This document shows, in pieces, positions 27,394 through 36,509 of a stretch of DNA of 64,000 nt. The stretch is from Oxalobacteraceae bacterium (lineage in GTDB: Bacteria > Pseudomonadota > Gammaproteobacteria > Burkholderiales > Burkholderiaceae_D), in NCBI GenBank assembly GCA_013284265.1, contig JABTBR010000004.1:1-64000 (forward strand), written 5' to 3'. Numbering within the stretch: the first letter of the stretch is position 1; every line of letters starts with the position of its first letter. The notes beneath the pieces were generated by a model. It was not told the origin of the DNA. It saw only the letters and a list, made by a program, of their open reading frames with translations, and did no database searches. The translations under genes and the position numbers were made by a program.

Positions 27394-29271
27394 ATGCAAA
27401 CGATACCCGAAACCGAAGCCGCCACCGATAACGGCGATACCACCATCCTGAGCACCATGGTCAGCCGGCGCGTCATGTGGCTGCGCCTGGCCACCGGTCT
27501 GGCGCAGAGCGTGCTGCTGTTCTGGCTGCACGAAGCCAACAAGGGCAGGGCGTGGCCCGCCAATGAACCTTATCTGGCCGTGCCGCTATTCTTCATCGCC
27601 ATGCTGTTGCCGGTGCTGCTGGTGTCCAGCCTGGGCCACATGACGCGGCGCCGCGCCGTGGCCTGGATGGCCGTGGCGCTGCTGGCGATGGTGGCGCTGT
27701 CGGTGCACGACGTCTGGCGCGGCGCGGGCGCGGCCCGCCAGATGGTGAATGGCCAGGAAACGCTTCAGTTCGCGCCATCGTTTCTGCTGATCGCCTTCGG
27801 CTGGGCTTTCTTTTATATCGCCCAGTCGCTGGTGCTGGCCGGCGCATCCGAGGGGCGGCTGGTGGCGCGCTACTCTACTTACTTCGAGACGGCCTGGAAG
27901 CTGGTGATCCAGCTGAAGTTTTCAGTCATGTTCGCCGCCGCGATGTGGGCCGTGCTGTTGCTGGGGAGTTTGCTGTTCAAGCTGGTCAAGCTGGATTTCC
28001 TGGGGCACTTGATGGACCAGCCCTGGTTCGCCTTGCCCGTGACTTGCTGCGCGTTTGCGTGGGCCATGCACATCACCGACGTGCGCCCGGCCATTGTGCG
28101 CGGCATCCGCACGCTGCTGCTGGTGCTGATGTCCTGGATACTGCCGCTGACGGCGCTGCTGATCACGGTGTTTCTATGCTGTATGCCCTTCACGGGCATG
28201 AATACCTTGTGGCAGACCGGCCACGCCACCGCCTTGCTGCTGGCGGCCGATGCGGTGCTGCTGGTGCTGATCAACGCGGCTTTCCAGCATGGCGGCGCGC
28301 CGGAAGGCGTGGCCGCGCCCGTGCGGGGCAGCGCGCGGCTTGCATCCTTGCTGCTGTTGCCGCTGACCGCCATCGCCATCCATGCGCTGGCGCTGCGGGT
28401 GGGCGACTACGGCTGGAGCACCGACCGCGTGATCGCGGCGGCCTGCCTGCTGGTGGCCAGTTGCTACGCGCTCGGCTATGCCTGGGCCGCCTGCCGCCTC
28501 GGCAGCTGGCTGGCGCTGATCGCTCCGGTCAATGTGTTTGCCGCTTTCCTGGTGCTGGCGGTGGTATTCAGCCTGTTTACGCCGCTCGCCGACCCGGCCC
28601 GGCTGTCGGTCAATGACCAGCTGGCGCGGCTGGAGCGTGGCCGCATCACGGCCGCGAAGCTGGACTACCGCTTCCTGCGCTTCGAAGGTGGGCGCTATGG
28701 CAAGGCGGCGCTGGAACAACTGGCGCAGCGCAGTACCGGACCGGAAGCGGCACTGCTACGCGAGAAAGCCGCAGCCGTACTGAAGGAAACCGAGCGCTGG
28801 GGAAGCCGTCCCGAGGATGCGCCGGTGGCGGCGCCACTCACGCCGGCGGCGATCGCGGCCAATGTGAAAGTGTGGCCGGCCGGTGCCGCGCTGCCGGCCG
28901 ACTTCCTGGCCACGCCATGGAGCAAGGTCGATTTTGAGCGTCCAACCATGCAGGGCTGCCTGACGCACGCCGGCGTCGGCTGCGAGCTCACCATGCTGGA
29001 CGTGGATGGCGATGGCAAACAGGAGATCCTGCTGTTCGGAGAAACGGATATGGTGCCGATACTGTTCGCCCGCCAGCCCACCGGTGGCTGGGCGATACTG
29101 GGCCGGCTGCCGGGCCTCGGCGGCTGCGTAGCGCTGCGCGACAAGCTGAGGACGGGCAGCTTCAAGCTGGTACCGCCGCGTGTGCTTGATCTGGAAGTCG
29201 GCGGCCAGCGCATCATGGTCGACCGCGACGCCCGGGTAAGCAACTGGAACGTTTGCGGCGGAATCAAGTAG
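27394..29271 (+). CDS. DUF4153-like polytopic membrane protein
   Basis: The 625-residue protein has about ten to twelve hydrophobic helices between residues 25 and 410. Among them is AWKLVIQLKFSVMFAAAMWAVLLLGSLLF followed by LPVTCCAFAWAMHITDVRP, a pattern I associate with DUF4153. The last 200 residues are soluble, with an LDVDGDGKQEILLFGETD motif like an FG-GAP calcium-binding repeat and a final cysteine-containing tail. Its function is unknown. It may be read through from the VWA operon but is not overlapped with it. Its 3' end overlaps the convergent MFS gene by eight bases with no terminator between. Confidence 0.7.
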   Translation: MQTIPETEAATDNGDTTILSTMVSRRVMWLRLATGLAQSVLLFWLHEANKGRAWPANEPYLAVPLFFIAMLLPVLLVSSLGHMTRRRAVAWMAVALLAMVALSVHDVWRGAGAARQMVNGQETLQFAPSFLLIAFGWAFFYIAQSLVLAGASEGRLVARYSTYFETAWKLVIQLKFSVMFAAAMWAVLLLGSLLFKLVKLDFLGHLMDQPWFALPVTCCAFAWAMHITDVRPAIVRGIRTLLLVLMSWILPLTALLITVFLCCMPFTGMNTLWQTGHATALLLAADAVLLVLINAAFQHGGAPEGVAAPVRGSARLASLLLLPLTAIAIHALALRVGDYGWSTDRVIAAACLLVASCYALGYAWAACRLGSWLALIAPVNVFAAFLVLAVVFSLFTPLADPARLSVNDQLARLERGRITAAKLDYRFLRFEGGRYGKAALEQLAQRSTGPEAALLREKAAAVLKETERWGSRPEDAPVAAPLTPAAIAANVKVWPAGAALPADFLATPWSKVDFERPTMQGCLTHAGVGCELTMLDVDGDGKQEILLFGETDMVPILFARQPTGGWAILGRLPGLGGCVALRDKLRTGSFKLVPPRVLDLEVGGQRIMVDRDARVSNWNVCGGIK

Positions 29272-30463
29272 CGCGGCTCTTTGGTCTCACGCTAATAGCC
29301 AAGCCGGCGGAACTTGAATCATCTGATTTTTGTCCTAGGTAAGGCAGCAGGCTGATCAGTCCAAGGATGGCCAGCGCGACAGCGACCCACAGCGGCGAAC
29401 GCAAGCCGTAGCCGGCGGCGATTCCCAGGCCGCCGGCCCAGGAGCCGGCGCCCAGGCCGATGTTGATGACGGACGTATGAATGGTGTTGACCAGCGGCCC
29501 CGGATGCGCGGTGCGCATCACGCGGGCGATGATGGCGGGATTCATCGACATGCCGACCAGGCCAATCACGGTCAGCAAGACCACGCTGACCGTTTTATCC
29601 TGCGCAAAGACGGCGAACAGCGCCAGGCTGATGCTCAGCACGAGCATGCCCCCGACCATGATGGGGATGGTGTGCCGGTCCGCATACCGGCCCACCACGC
29701 CATTGCCCACCACGTTCGCGACGCCATACACGCCAAGCAGCCAGGGAATCGAAGACGATGGAAAGCCGGTAACCTCCGTCAGGATAGTTGTGAAATAGCT
29801 GAAGGCGGCGAAGATCGCACCGATGATCAGGCCGCTGCTGGCAAAGGCGGCCCACAGATGGCGATTGCGGAACTCCCCCAACTCCGCGCCCAGACTGAGC
29901 ACGTCAGACGGTTTGGAGCGCGGCACCAGCAGCGCGATGGGGACCATGCACAAGAGTGCCAGCAGCACCACCAGCCAGAAGCTGGCGCGCCATCCCCACT
30001 GCTGGTCGATGAGCGTGGCGACCGGCAGGCCGACGACGGAAGCGAGCATCAGTCCGCCGATCACGACCGCGGCGGCCCGTCCCCGGAATTGCGGGCCGAC
30101 CACGTCGGCACAGATCGCCAGGGACAGGCCGAAGCAGGCCGAGCCGGCCACACCCGTGACTACCCGGGCGATGGCCATGACCTCATAGCTGTCCGCCGAT
30201 GCCGCGACGGCTTGGGCAAGGGCGTAGCAGCCCAACAGGCCGAGCAGTCCCTGCTTATTCGGCACCCGCAGCTTGAGCAAGGCAACGGTGATCAAGGGTC
30301 CGCCGATGACCATGCCCGTTGCGTAGAGCGAGATCAGATAGCCGATCTGCGTTACCGGCACGCCCATGGCCTGGGCCAGTGAGGGCATCATGCCGGCCAC
30401 CATGAATTCGGAGGTGGTCAAGGAAAAGATCGTCAATCCCAGGATGTAGACAAGCAAGGGCAT
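29264..30463 (-). CDS. MFS (DHA1/AraJ-type) efflux transporter, last gene of the vio operon
   Basis: The 399-residue protein has twelve predicted helices. N-terminal signatures are LTIFSLTTSEFMVAGMMPSLA and the A-motif-like loop RGRAAAVVIGG. The ATG at 30463 was chosen because AAGGA lies 8 bases upstream and the preceding 21 codons are vioE downstream sequence. Only 19 bases separate it from vioE, so it belongs to the same transcript as vioABCDE. Export of violacein, intermediates or tryptophan-derived toxic by-products is a reasonable inference; drug or sugar efflux is also possible. The classical Chromobacterium operon has only five genes. Confidence 0.88.
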   Translation of the reverse strand: MPLLVYILGLTIFSLTTSEFMVAGMMPSLAQAMGVPVTQIGYLISLYATGMVIGGPLITVALLKLRVPNKQGLLGLLGCYALAQAVAASADSYEVMAIARVVTGVAGSACFGLSLAICADVVGPQFRGRAAAVVIGGLMLASVVGLPVATLIDQQWGWRASFWLVVLLALLCMVPIALLVPRSKPSDVLSLGAELGEFRNRHLWAAFASSGLIIGAIFAAFSYFTTILTEVTGFPSSSIPWLLGVYGVANVVGNGVVGRYADRHTIPIMVGGMLVLSISLALFAVFAQDKTVSVVLLTVIGLVGMSMNPAIIARVMRTAHPGPLVNTIHTSVINIGLGAGSWAGGLGIAAGYGLRSPLWVAVALAILGLISLLPYLGQKSDDSSSAGLAISVRPKSRAT

Positions 30464-30482
30464 ACAGAGTTCCTTCAGTAAT

Positions 30483-31073
30483 TCAGTAAAGATCGGGGGC
30501 GGCGGGGATAAAGATACTGTCCGCAATGTCGCCTGCCGCGAAGTTGGGGAAGTCGCGTACCGAGCGATGGTGCGGGTCGTCGCCGGTGACCATGCGCAGC
30601 AGTCGGTTGCTGCCGGCCTGGAGGTAGAACAGCGCTGGCGCCTTGAGCGGGCGCTTCAGCACCCAGGCGTCGGCCAGCTGTCCCAGCACGGTGTGGCGGC
30701 CGTCATGCCGCGCTTCGCCGTCGCGCAGGATTGTCTGTGGCAGGAAAAGCGCATGGAAGGGCGTGAGCTCATCCTCCAGCGCCGTCTCGCGCAGCGTGAC
30801 GCCGGCAAGCGTCGCCTGGCTGGCATAGGCCACCTTCTGTTTGCGGCTCAGTCCATGTCTGACGTCGCCGATTTCCGACATCCAGAGCCGGTGCCCGGTT
30901 TCCCGTTCCGACCAGGGGTTGAACAGGCCGTCGATGCGGCAGATATTGCGGGCATAGTCGAACCAGCAAAAGCCTGAGGTGAGTTCGTCGTCTTCGTGCA
31001 TCGGCGACCAGTAGGAGATATAGGCGCTGCTCCATTGCATCGGCAGCAGCGGCGGCGTGGCGTGGCGGGTCAT
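30483..31073 (-). CDS. vioE: Violacein biosynthesis enzyme VioE
   Basis: The 196-residue product is clearly VioE: PPLLPMQWSSAYISYWSPM, LTSGFCWFDYARNICRIDGL and FNPWSERETGHRLWMSE are family hallmarks, and the C-terminal RMVTGDDPHHRSVRDFPN is kept. VioE rearranges the imine-derived intermediate from VioA/VioB to prodeoxyviolaceinic acid, directing carbon away from chromopyrrolic acid. It has a lipoprotein-carrier-like fold with no cofactor. The AAGGAG site of vioE overlaps the vioD stop (TAAGGAG), giving close coupling. Length agrees with the 191-residue Chromobacterium protein. Confidence 0.97.
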   Translation of the reverse strand: MTRHATPPLLPMQWSSAYISYWSPMHEDDELTSGFCWFDYARNICRIDGLFNPWSERETGHRLWMSEIGDVRHGLSRKQKVAYASQATLAGVTLRETALEDELTPFHALFLPQTILRDGEARHDGRHTVLGQLADAWVLKRPLKAPALFYLQAGSNRLLRMVTGDDPHHRSVRDFPNFAAGDIADSIFIPAAPDLY

Positions 31074-31082
31074 GGCGGCTCC

Positions 31083-32201
31083 TTATCGGCTCAGGGCGTA
31101 GCCTAGCGTGGCCATCAGCGCGTCCTGCAGCGGCGGCAAGTCTTGACGGCGGGCATCGAAGCTGGCGCTCAGCTCCGCATTGCCCAGGCCGATACGCTCG
31201 CCCACGGTTTCAAACCAGAGGCGGCTGCTGTCGGCATGCTCCCTGAATAACTGCACCAGGGGCAGCACGCGGGCGTTGAAGCTGTCCAGCGCGGCGGCCG
31301 TGCCGGCTTCGGAGGCCAGGGTCTTCACCAGCAGCAGGGCGCTCACCACCGCCATGGTGGTGCCGTTGCCGATAGAGAAGTGGCCCGATTGCAGCGCGTC
31401 GCCGATCAGCACAAACTTGCCGTCGCCGGCCTTGTCGCGGCTGAGGGTCATGAAATTGCGCCAGCTCTGGCCTGGCTGGCTGAACAGCCCGTGCTTGCCC
31501 AGTTCGGGCTCGAACACCCTGGCCAGATAGGCGGCGGCCGCGCGCTCGGTGCGCATCTCCAGCTCGGCCCTGGCATAGGTCTGCTCGCTGCATTCGACGA
31601 TGAAGGTGCTCATCGTGTCCGAGTAGCGGTAGGCATGGCCAATGAACACGCCGGTGTCATTGGCGCGAAATACCAGGTTCATCTGGTCGAACGGCTGGGT
31701 GGTGCCATACCAGATGTATTTGTTGCGCCCGAACGCTATTCGCGGCGCCAGCGCCGGCGGCAAGGCCAGCGCCTTGTGGCTGACGCCATGGGCCAGCACC
31801 ACCAGGTCGTACTCGGCTTCCAGCTGGGCCTTGCTGACCGGCGCCACTTCATACCGGATCGCGATGCCGGCCGCCACGCATTTGGCGCGCAGCGCCTGCA
31901 CCAGGGCCCGCCGTTCGACGCCGCACAAGGTGACGCCGGTGCTCATCAGCTTGGGCTGATCGTGGTGCACCAGTTTGAATTCCTCCAGGAACTGTGGGTG
32001 AAGCAGTTCCGGCTGTTCCAGGTAGGAAAGGGGGTTGGCGGGATGGCGCGGTGGCCGTCCCGGCAGCACCACGCCCCAACCCTGCACCTCGTCCTGGGTA
32101 TTTTTTTCTGCAATGCTGATATCCCAGCCAGGCTGGGCTTGCTTCATTTGATTGGCGAAGATCAGGCCGGCCGGTCCGGCACCGATAACGAGAATTTTCA
32201 T
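31083..32201 (-). CDS. vioD: Protodeoxyviolaceinate monooxygenase VioD
   Basis: The 372-residue flavin monooxygenase begins MKILVIGAGPAGLIFANQMKQ, the FAD-binding GxGxxG. It continues with the VioD-specific GWGVVLPGRPPRHPANPLSYL and FGRNKYIWYGTTQPFDQMNLVFR, and has the flavin-closing GDALQSGHFSIGNGTTMAV. It hydroxylates C5 of one indole ring of prodeoxyviolaceinic acid, using NAD(P)H and oxygen. Start 32201 makes TAATG with the vioC stop (one shared base). A start nine codons upstream is unlikely. Confidence 0.97.
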   Translation of the reverse strand: MKILVIGAGPAGLIFANQMKQAQPGWDISIAEKNTQDEVQGWGVVLPGRPPRHPANPLSYLEQPELLHPQFLEEFKLVHHDQPKLMSTGVTLCGVERRALVQALRAKCVAAGIAIRYEVAPVSKAQLEAEYDLVVLAHGVSHKALALPPALAPRIAFGRNKYIWYGTTQPFDQMNLVFRANDTGVFIGHAYRYSDTMSTFIVECSEQTYARAELEMRTERAAAAYLARVFEPELGKHGLFSQPGQSWRNFMTLSRDKAGDGKFVLIGDALQSGHFSIGNGTTMAVVSALLLVKTLASEAGTAAALDSFNARVLPLVQLFREHADSSRLWFETVGERIGLGNAELSASFDARRQDLPPLQDALMATLGYALSR

Positions 32202-33490
32202 TAATTTACCCTTCCAAGTTTGTACCAAACGTTTTGCTTTTTCTGAATTTGCTGCAACTCATCGTAGGGAACCGATGTGAAGTACAGTTTCTCCGCCATG
32301 TCGGGCGGATAAACACGGGGAAATTTCTTGTGCATATAGCGGGTGTAGCGCGTTTGCAGGAAGAAAATCAGATTCGGGTTGCTCAGCGCTTCGTAGTTGG
32401 CGATCGCCATATCCTGCATGGCGTCGGCCTGCACCTTGCGCTGGCGGGTGAAGTCGGCCAGGGCGGGCTCCAGGGCCTCGCCGTGCTTTTTCAGCAAGCT
32501 CATGAAAACGTGAACATCTTCCAGCGCCATATTCATGCCCTGTCCCAGGAAAGGGGCGGTCGCGTGCGCCGCGTCGCCGATCAGCAAGACCTTGTCCTTG
32601 TAATGGAAGGTGCTGGAACGGACATTGATGAGGTCATTGCTGGGCAGCGCCATGAACTGCTCCAGCAGTTCTTGCCGGCTGGCCGGCGGCAGGCTGCCGA
32701 AGTAGCGGCTGAAGAAATCGGCCATGGCTTCCCGGTTCTGCGAGCCCAGGCTTGGCGTGCCGGTATAGGGCAGGCAAATGGCGAAGCTGATGCTGCCGTT
32801 GGGAATGGTGGCCGCGCGGCCGGCAAACAGGCCCTTGGAATCCATGCCGAAGAAATACAGTAAATCCTTTCTGAAGCCGAGTTCGGCGGCATTCGGCAGC
32901 ACCAGGGTCTTGTAGCCGTGACGGAAAAAACTCTGCCTGAACTCGAAGCGCCGCAAGCCGCTTTGCATGGCGCGCCGCACCGCGGAGTGGGCGCCATCGG
33001 CGCCGATGATCAGGTCGCCTTGCAGATGCCGCATGGCGCCATCCGGCCCCTGGATCAGCACGGCTTTTCCTTCCAGGTCGACATCGATGCATTTGTGTTC
33101 GAAGTAGTAATTCACCTGATGCATGGCGGCGTATTTGTTCAGCAGGCGCTGGAAGGCGCTGCGGTCCAGCGACAGGGGAAACAAGCCTTCGAGCGGGGTC
33201 AGCTCGCGCACCCGGCGTTGGCCGCCGACGGAAAAGGCCATGCCGACGATGGGCTCGCCGCACTGGTCCAGCTCCTGCTTGCCGATGCCGGCGCCCAGCA
33301 CAGCCTTGATGCCGCGCACGGTCATGCTGACGCCGATGGCGCGCGAGCCGACCGGATCGGCGTTGGCCGATTGCGCCAGCAGCGGGTCGGCGCGTTTTTC
33401 GATCACGTGGACCTCGTGTCCGCGCTGCGCCAGATAGATGGCGCTCAGGCTGCCCGCCAGGCCACCGCCGACGATAATAATTTTGTGCAT
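32201..33490 (-). CDS. vioC: Violacein synthase monooxygenase VioC
   Basis: The 429-residue flavoprotein has the same length as the Chromobacterium enzyme. FAD motif KIIIVGGGLAGSLSAIYLAQRG is followed by SRAIGVSMTVRGIKAVLGAGI, IIGADGAHSAVRRAMQSGLRRFEF and GDAAHATAPFLGQGMNMALED. The C-terminus is QKQNVWYKLGRVN. VioC hydroxylates C2 of the other indole of (proto)deoxyviolaceinate, giving violacein or deoxyviolacein after oxidation. It follows vioB after one base and shares one base with vioD. Confidence 0.97.
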   Translation of the reverse strand: MHKIIIVGGGLAGSLSAIYLAQRGHEVHVIEKRADPLLAQSANADPVGSRAIGVSMTVRGIKAVLGAGIGKQELDQCGEPIVGMAFSVGGQRRVRELTPLEGLFPLSLDRSAFQRLLNKYAAMHQVNYYFEHKCIDVDLEGKAVLIQGPDGAMRHLQGDLIIGADGAHSAVRRAMQSGLRRFEFRQSFFRHGYKTLVLPNAAELGFRKDLLYFFGMDSKGLFAGRAATIPNGSISFAICLPYTGTPSLGSQNREAMADFFSRYFGSLPPASRQELLEQFMALPSNDLINVRSSTFHYKDKVLLIGDAAHATAPFLGQGMNMALEDVHVFMSLLKKHGEALEPALADFTRQRKVQADAMQDMAIANYEALSNPNLIFFLQTRYTRYMHKKFPRVYPPDMAEKLYFTSVPYDELQQIQKKQNVWYKLGRVN

Positions 33491-33491
33491 T

Positions 33492-36400
33492 TCAACCCTC
33501 TCTTGACAACTTTCCCCGAGATAAATCGGTCAGTTGCTGATTAAAGAACTCCAACATGTCTATCTGTGTTACGCCGACGACATCGGCTTCCAGGCTGCGG
33601 GCGTACTGCGCCAGCGCCAGGCATTTCTGCGCCAGCATTGCGCAGCCGATGCTGTAGTCGGCGCTGACCGTGGTGGCGAGCGGCCCGGGTACGGGCGGTC
33701 CGGCGTTGCGCCCGGGCGTGCCGGACGGCATGTTCATCAGCGCGGCCGACAGGGGCCGCAGCAAACCGGTCATGATGTCGATGGACGCGTTCATCAGGCG
33801 CGAGCGGCGCAGGCTGCCCAGCGGCTGTTGCGCGAAATGGTGGGCCATCAGCAGGAAGGTCAGCTCATAGCAGCCCTGGTAGAGCTGCATCAGCGAACGC
33901 GTCGTCGGATCGCTCACGACGCTGCAGTCCGCACGCGCGTCGAGCACGGGATTTTTCAGCGCCGGCACGGCCGGTTCGAAGGGCTTGGCGCGTGCCGAAA
34001 ACTTGCCGGCCAGGGCGCGCAGCCGGTGGAAATGGGAAGCGTCGAAATGCGGCGAATCGACCGCCACCCCTTCGCCCTGTTCGGTGACGAAGTCGATCGC
34101 GAACAGCGCGCTGTCGCGGTCGCCCACTTCCAGCTGATAGGCGGGATAGGCGCGGTTGGTCAGCTCCTTCAGGAACAGGTGATGTTCGCCGCCGCGCTTG
34201 CCGCCACCGGCATCGAACAGGCCAGGCAGCTCGGCCAGCGCCTTGCGGATAGCGATATAGAAAGTGGCGATCGACTTTCCCGGCGTGGGGAGATAGTCCG
34301 GCCACTCGAAGCGCACGAAGCGGGCCAGCACATGCTCGGAAAACGGTTCGAATGCGAATTCCGTATCCAGGCCGAAGCGCTCCCTTGCCTCCTGTCCCAG
34401 CAACGGGACACCGGCGTAGAAGGGCTCGCCGAGTGCCATCAGCACATTGTTCACCAACAGGTAGTGGATCATTTCTTCGTGGGCGATTTCCAGCAGCGCG
34501 CCGCGCGCGCCGCTGTTGCGGCGGCGGTCTTCGGTACCACAGGCCAGCTCCAGCTCGTCCGGCAGCCAGCGGCCCGCCGTGACCAGTTGTTCTCCCTGCG
34601 CATAGTTGGGGATGGAGTAGGCCGCATACAGGTACTGCAGCATCAGCGACAGCTCCAGGTCGATTGCCTTTTTCAGCTCCCCGATCAATTCGCCCTTGCA
34701 GCTGATGACATGCGTTGTGGCCGCTTTCGGCGGCGCGGCCTTGGCGGCCGCCTCGACCTGGGCCAGGTATTTCAGGAACAGGCGCGCTTTCGGCTGCGAC
34801 AGTTCGCGCGTGCTCGGCATGTAATAGCTTTTGTCGCGGTTCTGCGGATCGCACATCTGCCACATCAGGCGCGCATAGGTTTCGCACTTGCAGTGGTCGG
34901 CCAGGCTGAACACCTTGTCCGACATGAAGGGATAGACCAGCTCGTAATAGCTCATCACATGCTGGTAGAGGAAGGCGTAGTCGACCTGTTCGGCGGGCAC
35001 CTCGTCTAGAAGCCAGTCGTCGGGCAGCACCCGGGCGCCGATGAACTGGGCATCCTTGCCTTCGCCCAGCTTGACGCGGGTGGCGCCGGAACGGCGGCCC
35101 GTGAGGCTCAGCTCCGCGTAGCCCTTGCCCAGCACGGAAGGCAGCAGTTGCGTGGCCAGCATCTCGCCATCTTCCGGCGTCGCCGTCAACGCCGGATGTT
35201 CCGCCAGCGCGCCGCGAAAACGGCTTTGCACGGTGATGGTCTGCGGGAAATCCTGCTGTTTCTGGCGGTTGGGTGCTTCCAGATACAGATGGTTGCTGTC
35301 GGACTGGTGCACCCAGTCGGCCTCGTCCCACTGCGCCTGTGGGCTGCTCAGGCTAAGCGATTCCGCCGCCGCGGCGGCCTGCCGCAACGGTACATCGAAT
35401 ACGCCATGGTGGCGCCAGTGATCCAGATACAGGCGCTCGGGAATGCGGGCAAGCAGCGCTCCGCCGCTGCCGTGCAGCAGCAGGTCGCCCAGCGCCAGCT
35501 TGCCGCCCAGCGCGTGCGTCGGATGCTGCTCGGACACGGCGCTGGCCGTGCGGGTGGTGAAGGGAACGGCGGTCGGCATATTGAGCGAGACCCGGTCCGC
35601 ATGCACTTTCACCAGCACCGGCCCCAGGCTGCTCTGGCGTGGCAGCAGCAGGCGGCCGGCCGGATAGGTGGCCAGCTCATCGCGGCGCCACAGGCCGATG
35701 CTGCCGGCCAGGTCGTAGAACACCGGCGAATCGGGTTTTTGCGGCGTCGACATATTGAACAAGGCGTACTGAATCGTCAGCCCCAATACCTCGTCGTCGG
35801 CCAGGGCCTGTTGCAGCGTGCGCATGCTGGCCGGCAGCGCCTGGTCGGGATTGAACAGGAAATGCGGGTCCTGCTTGGCCACGGAAAATTGGAATAGCCG
35901 GGAGCGGCCGAATTCCTCATCCAGAAAATGCCCGTTGCGCTCGGTAATATGGCCGCTGCCCAGCCAGCGTACCGAGTGCGCCTGCCCGATGTCGGCACTG
36001 AACAGACTGGGGCAGTTGGGCGTGGCGTGCTGGCCGCTCAGCGTGAACTGGCCGGCGTAAATCAGCGTGGTGTCCGGCTGGGCGGGATGGTTGTCGACCC
36101 AGCGGGCGCGGTTGAAGGTGGTGCGCAGATAGTCGTTGTAATGTCCCCATAGGGCCAGCTTGGCACCCACCAGGCTGTCCCCGGTATCGACTTCGCCATC
36201 GTGCAGCTGGACGCCAGTGATGCGGGTGTTTTCCCAGGAAAAATGATTGTTGCCGCAAAAATTGTAGCCTGCGGCCTGGCTGAAGATGCCCTCCGGGTCC
36301 GGCTTGCCTTCGGCGTTAAATCTGGGGGCGAGTTGCTTCAGGTGGGCATGGAATTCGGACGGTGCCCGGCGCAGATCGAAGGGTACACCCCCCATCGATA

Positions 36401-36509
36401 CCGTATTGCTGGCGATATCGATATGTCCGTGGGTATTGCGATTTGCGGTAGGCACATTGGCGCGGGCAAATCCCCGAAAGTGCAGACGGGGGAAATCAAG
36501 AATGCTCAT
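33492..36509 (-). CDS. vioB: 2-imino-3-(indol-3-yl)propanoate dimerase VioB
   Basis: The 1005-residue protein is the large, heme-containing VioB. It couples two indole-3-pyruvate imine molecules made by VioA into the dimer that VioE uses. It begins MSILDFPRLHFRGFARANVPTAN. The middle and C-terminal parts include a ferritin-like helical region: IDLELSLMLQYLYAAYSIPNY, then LLEIAHEEMIHYLLVNNVLMALG, typical of VioB/RebD C-terminal domains. Length is close to the 998-residue reference. It overlaps the vioA stop by ATGA. Confidence 0.96.
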   Translation of the reverse strand: MSILDFPRLHFRGFARANVPTANRNTHGHIDIASNTVSMGGVPFDLRRAPSEFHAHLKQLAPRFNAEGKPDPEGIFSQAAGYNFCGNNHFSWENTRITGVQLHDGEVDTGDSLVGAKLALWGHYNDYLRTTFNRARWVDNHPAQPDTTLIYAGQFTLSGQHATPNCPSLFSADIGQAHSVRWLGSGHITERNGHFLDEEFGRSRLFQFSVAKQDPHFLFNPDQALPASMRTLQQALADDEVLGLTIQYALFNMSTPQKPDSPVFYDLAGSIGLWRRDELATYPAGRLLLPRQSSLGPVLVKVHADRVSLNMPTAVPFTTRTASAVSEQHPTHALGGKLALGDLLLHGSGGALLARIPERLYLDHWRHHGVFDVPLRQAAAAAESLSLSSPQAQWDEADWVHQSDSNHLYLEAPNRQKQQDFPQTITVQSRFRGALAEHPALTATPEDGEMLATQLLPSVLGKGYAELSLTGRRSGATRVKLGEGKDAQFIGARVLPDDWLLDEVPAEQVDYAFLYQHVMSYYELVYPFMSDKVFSLADHCKCETYARLMWQMCDPQNRDKSYYMPSTRELSQPKARLFLKYLAQVEAAAKAAPPKAATTHVISCKGELIGELKKAIDLELSLMLQYLYAAYSIPNYAQGEQLVTAGRWLPDELELACGTEDRRRNSGARGALLEIAHEEMIHYLLVNNVLMALGEPFYAGVPLLGQEARERFGLDTEFAFEPFSEHVLARFVRFEWPDYLPTPGKSIATFYIAIRKALAELPGLFDAGGGKRGGEHHLFLKELTNRAYPAYQLEVGDRDSALFAIDFVTEQGEGVAVDSPHFDASHFHRLRALAGKFSARAKPFEPAVPALKNPVLDARADCSVVSDPTTRSLMQLYQGCYELTFLLMAHHFAQQPLGSLRRSRLMNASIDIMTGLLRPLSAALMNMPSGTPGRNAGPPVPGPLATTVSADYSIGCAMLAQKCLALAQYARSLEADVVGVTQIDMLEFFNQQLTDLSRGKLSREG

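Noticed and set aside
33492-36509. Possible frameshift in vioB because of its large size
   Set aside because: The frame is continuous for 1005 codons, close to the reference length.
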